DNA from: Gammaproteobacteria bacterium
GTDB lineage: Bacteria; Pseudomonadota; Gammaproteobacteria; UWMA-0217
NCBI GenBank assembly: GCA_027031685.1
Contig: JALVPS010000384.1
Span: 1 to 10,663 of the forward strand
Direction: 5' to 3'
DNA: 10,663 nt
The position numbers and the translations under genes were made by a program. Below the pieces are notes generated by a model. That model saw only the letters and a program-made list of their open reading frames with translations. It searched no databases and had not been told where the DNA came from. Shown in pieces: positions 7,337-10,663 of the stretch (position 1 is the stretch's first letter; each line of letters begins with the position of its first letter).

Positions 7337-8137
7337 ATGCCCGTCCCATCCGCCCATCGGCGTCTCCCTGCCCCACTGCTGCACGGCGCCGTGTTGCTGG
7401 CCGCCCTGGTCCTGCTGGGCCTGCTGGCCTGGCAGTGCGTGCGCCACATCGCGCCGCGCGTGGCCGCCGACCTCACCCGCCGCAGCACGATGGTCCTGCG
7501 CCTGGCCGGGCTGGGGGACGCCATCACCCCCGAGGTGCGCGGCTTGACCGTCACCCTGCGCGGCACCGTGCCCGACGCCCTCGCCGAACGGCGCGCACGG
7601 CGGGTCGTGGAGGGGGTGTGGGGCGTGGCCCGCGTGGTGAGCGAGCTGACCGTGGCCTCGCCACCCCCGCAAGCGCCGCCTGCCACCACGCCGGCCCCGG
7701 CGGCGGAGACACCACCCCCGTCAGCGCAGGCGCCTCCGGCGGCGGACCCCGCCACCCCCGACGACCCGGCCGTGGCCGCCTGCCGGCGGCGCCTGAACGC
7801 CCTGTTCACCACGCGGCGCGTGCAGTTCGTGTCCGGCCACGCCGAGCTGACCCGCGACAGCCGGGCACTGCTGGACGCGGTGGCCGAGGCCCTGGACGAC
7901 TGCCCCGAGGTGCGCGTGACCATCACCGGCCACACCGACGACCGCGGCGACCCCAGCCTCAACGAGGCGCTCAGCCAGCTGCGCGCCGAGGCGGTGCTCA
8001 ACGCCCTGGTGGCGCGCGGCATCGACGCCGACCGCCTGCTGGCGATGGGCCGCGGCTCCGCCGAGCCGGTGGCCGACAACGCCACCGCCGAGGGGCGCGC
8101 CGCCAACCGGCGCATCGAGTTCCACCTGCAGCGATGA
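7337..8137 (+). CDS. Membrane-anchored BON + OmpA-like (peptidoglycan-binding) protein
   Basis: The 266-residue protein starts with a short basic N-terminus and one strong hydrophobic segment (about 15-34), probably an uncleaved inner-membrane anchor with the rest in the periplasm. Residues about 41-106 look like a BON domain (GLTVTLRGTVPDALAERRA, then VVEGVWGVARVVSEL). A Pro/Ala-rich linker follows (107-147). Residues about 150-266 form an OmpA C-terminal domain with ITGHTDDRGDPSLNEALSQL (196-215); Asp201 and Arg216 match the pair that binds diaminopimelate in OmpA-type domains. Cys149 and Cys189 could form a disulfide. Mycobacterial ArfA/OmpATb has the same TM-BON-OmpA order; homology of role is not implied. 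Cys34 ends the hydrophobic segment, but the preceding AWQ is not a lipobox. The Shine-Dalgarno before the ATG is weak, so the start is moderately sure. Confidence 0.88.
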   Translation: MPVPSAHRRLPAPLLHGAVLLAALVLLGLLAWQCVRHIAPRVAADLTRRSTMVLRLAGLGDAITPEVRGLTVTLRGTVPDALAERRARRVVEGVWGVARVVSELTVASPPPQAPPATTPAPAAETPPPSAQAPPAADPATPDDPAVAACRRRLNALFTTRRVQFVSGHAELTRDSRALLDAVAEALDDCPEVRVTITGHTDDRGDPSLNEALSQLRAEAVLNALVARGIDADRLLAMGRGSAEPVADNATAEGRAANRRIEFHLQR

Positions 8138-8144
8138 GGCCACC

Positions 8145-8870
8145 ATGAGCTACCTGATCACCCAGATCGTCGTCTGCCTGCTGCTGGCCGCCCTGCTCGG
8201 CGGCCTGGCCGGGTGGCTGCTGCGCGCCCTGTACGGCCGCGAGCAGACCGCGCGCCTGGTGGCGGACTACGAGCGGCGCTTGCGCGACTGGCGCCGCCTG
8301 GAACGCGAGCGCGACCGGCTCACCGAGCGCATCCAGGGCCTGGAGCGCGAGAACGTGGACCTGAACGCCAAGCTGCTGGGCATGACCATCGAGCGCGACC
8401 ACCTGCGCCAGTTGCAGCGCGGCCTGGCCGCCGGACCCGGCGGCGACCGGCTGGAGCCGTCCGGCGAATACGAGGTGGAGGAGATCCAGGGCATCGGGCG
8501 CGGCTTCGGCCGCCGCCTGCGCCAGCTGGGCATCACCACCACCCTGGAGCTGCTGGAGGCCGGCAACGACCCGGCACGGCGCGAGGCCATCGCCGAGGCC
8601 ACCGGCGTGGCGCCCTTCGTGGTGCGCAAGTGGGTGAGCATGGCCGACCTGTTGCGGGTGCCCGGCGTGGGGGCCCGGGAGGCCGAGCTGCTGGAGGCGG
8701 CCGGCATCCTCAGCGTGCAGCAGCTGGCCCGGCAGGAAGCTTTCGCCTTGGCCCACGAACTGAGCGAGATCAACGCGCGCGAGCGCCGCGCCCCCGAGGC
8801 CCCCACGGTGGAGCAGGTGCGGGTGTGGATCGCCGCCGCCCGCGAGCTGCCGGAACGCCTGCAACCCTGA
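8145..8870 (+). CDS. Membrane-anchored coiled-coil protein with tandem helix-hairpin-helix (DUF4332-type) domain
   Basis: The 241-residue protein begins with a transmembrane helix (about 6-29) without a signal cleavage site. A highly charged Arg/Glu-rich segment (about 32-92) with heptad-like leucines follows, probably a coiled coil. After a Gly/Pro hinge (96-106), residues about 110-210 contain two helix-hairpin-helix repeats, EIQGIGRGFGRRLRQLGI (113-130) and RVPGVGAREAELLEAAGI (171-188), each followed by a short helical block. This is the layout of DUF4332/HhH-containing proteins. HhH repeats often contact DNA or proteins, but the ligand here is unknown. By the positive-inside rule (Arg27, Arg32, Arg37 after the helix) the coiled coil and HhH part probably face the cytoplasm. 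A GAGG overlapping the stop of the upstream gene lies 5 bp before the ATG, so the pair is co-translated. Confidence 0.85.
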   Translation: MSYLITQIVVCLLLAALLGGLAGWLLRALYGREQTARLVADYERRLRDWRRLERERDRLTERIQGLERENVDLNAKLLGMTIERDHLRQLQRGLAAGPGGDRLEPSGEYEVEEIQGIGRGFGRRLRQLGITTTLELLEAGNDPARREAIAEATGVAPFVVRKWVSMADLLRVPGVGAREAELLEAAGILSVQQLARQEAFALAHELSEINARERRAPEAPTVEQVRVWIAAARELPERLQP

Positions 8871-8892
8871 CCCCGAGCCGGCCCTTTGTGGC

Positions 8893-8898
8893 TATAAT
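8893..8898 (+). promoter_or_regulatory. Consensus TATAAT -10 box upstream of ettA
   Basis: A perfect TATAAT sits 39 bp before the ettA ATG in otherwise GC-rich sequence, placing the transcript start near 8905 and giving a leader of roughly 33 nt. No good TTGACA is present at the right spacing, and a TG lies one base too far upstream for a classical extended -10. A GTGGCT/AGCCAC inverted pair (8888-8893 and 8914-8919) brackets the box. It suggests ettA has its own promoter separate from the ompA-like/DUF4332 pair. Confidence 0.6.
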
Positions 8899-8937
8899 CG
8901 CGCCCCTTTCCGCAGCCACGGCAGAACGTCCCGCAAC

Positions 8938-10605
<1,668 letters not shown>

Positions 10606-10663
10606 GTCCCCGCCCGGCGCGACCGGGACAGGGGCGGCCAGGATCCACCTGCCCGAGGACACC

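Noticed and set aside
7337..7438. Lipoprotein signal ending at Cys34 of the OmpA-like protein
   Set aside because: The residues before the cysteine (AWQ) do not fit the lipobox, so an uncleaved membrane anchor is more likely.
10610..10637. CCGCCC/GGGCGG inverted arms just after the ettA stop
   Set aside because: The arms are short, the loop is 16 bases and no T-run follows. It is not convincing as a terminator.

Overview
This is a GC-rich stretch of bacterial chromosome, packed with genes and mostly housekeeping in content. Several features point to a gammaproteobacterium, plausibly of the Ectothiorhodospiraceae/Chromatiales type: a full-length 555-residue EttA with catalytic glutamates at the same residue numbers as in E. 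coli, the glyA-nrdR-ribD-ribE gene order, and a RibBX-type riboflavin protein. The genus cannot be named from the sequence alone. Codon use looks uniform, and I see no insertion sequence, tRNA, rRNA or CRISPR array.

Left edge (1-423, + strand): the 3' part of an unrecognised conserved-type protein. It converges, with a 10-bp gap, on a long minus-strand gene series.

Minus-strand block (7165 down to 434), in transcription order: glyA (serine hydroxymethyltransferase), nrdR (repressor of ribonucleotide reductase genes), ribD (deaminase/reductase), an HslV/proteasome-like Ntn-hydrolase homologue, ribE (riboflavin synthase), ribBX (DHBP synthase fused to a degenerate GTP-cyclohydrolase-II-like domain), a TatD-family metal-dependent hydrolase, and a Uma2-family nuclease-like protein. 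Gaps from nrdR to ribE are 2-12 bp, ribBX and tatD abut or overlap, and the ribE-ribBX gap is 49 bp, so this looks like one operon with uma2 as a looser tail. It covers the DHBP branch, the middle pyrimidine steps and the last step of riboflavin synthesis. No GTP cyclohydrolase II with zinc ligands and no lumazine synthase (ribH) is present, so those must be encoded elsewhere. No gap is long enough for an FMN riboswitch.

Divergent intergenic region (7166-7336): a candidate extended -10 promoter for glyA and two short perfect inverted repeats that could be operators.

Plus-strand block (7337-10605): a two-gene envelope cassette, a membrane-anchored BON + OmpA-like protein followed after 7 bp by a membrane-anchored coiled-coil protein with tandem helix-hairpin-helix (DUF4332-type) repeats. 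Next comes ettA, the ABC-F translation factor, with its own consensus TATAAT box.

The least ordinary items are the HslV-like protein with Ser in place of the N-terminal Thr inside a riboflavin operon, the OmpA/BON-DUF4332 pair, the RibBX domain architecture, and an exact 21-bp repeat shared by the 3' parts of nrdR and the HslV-like gene.
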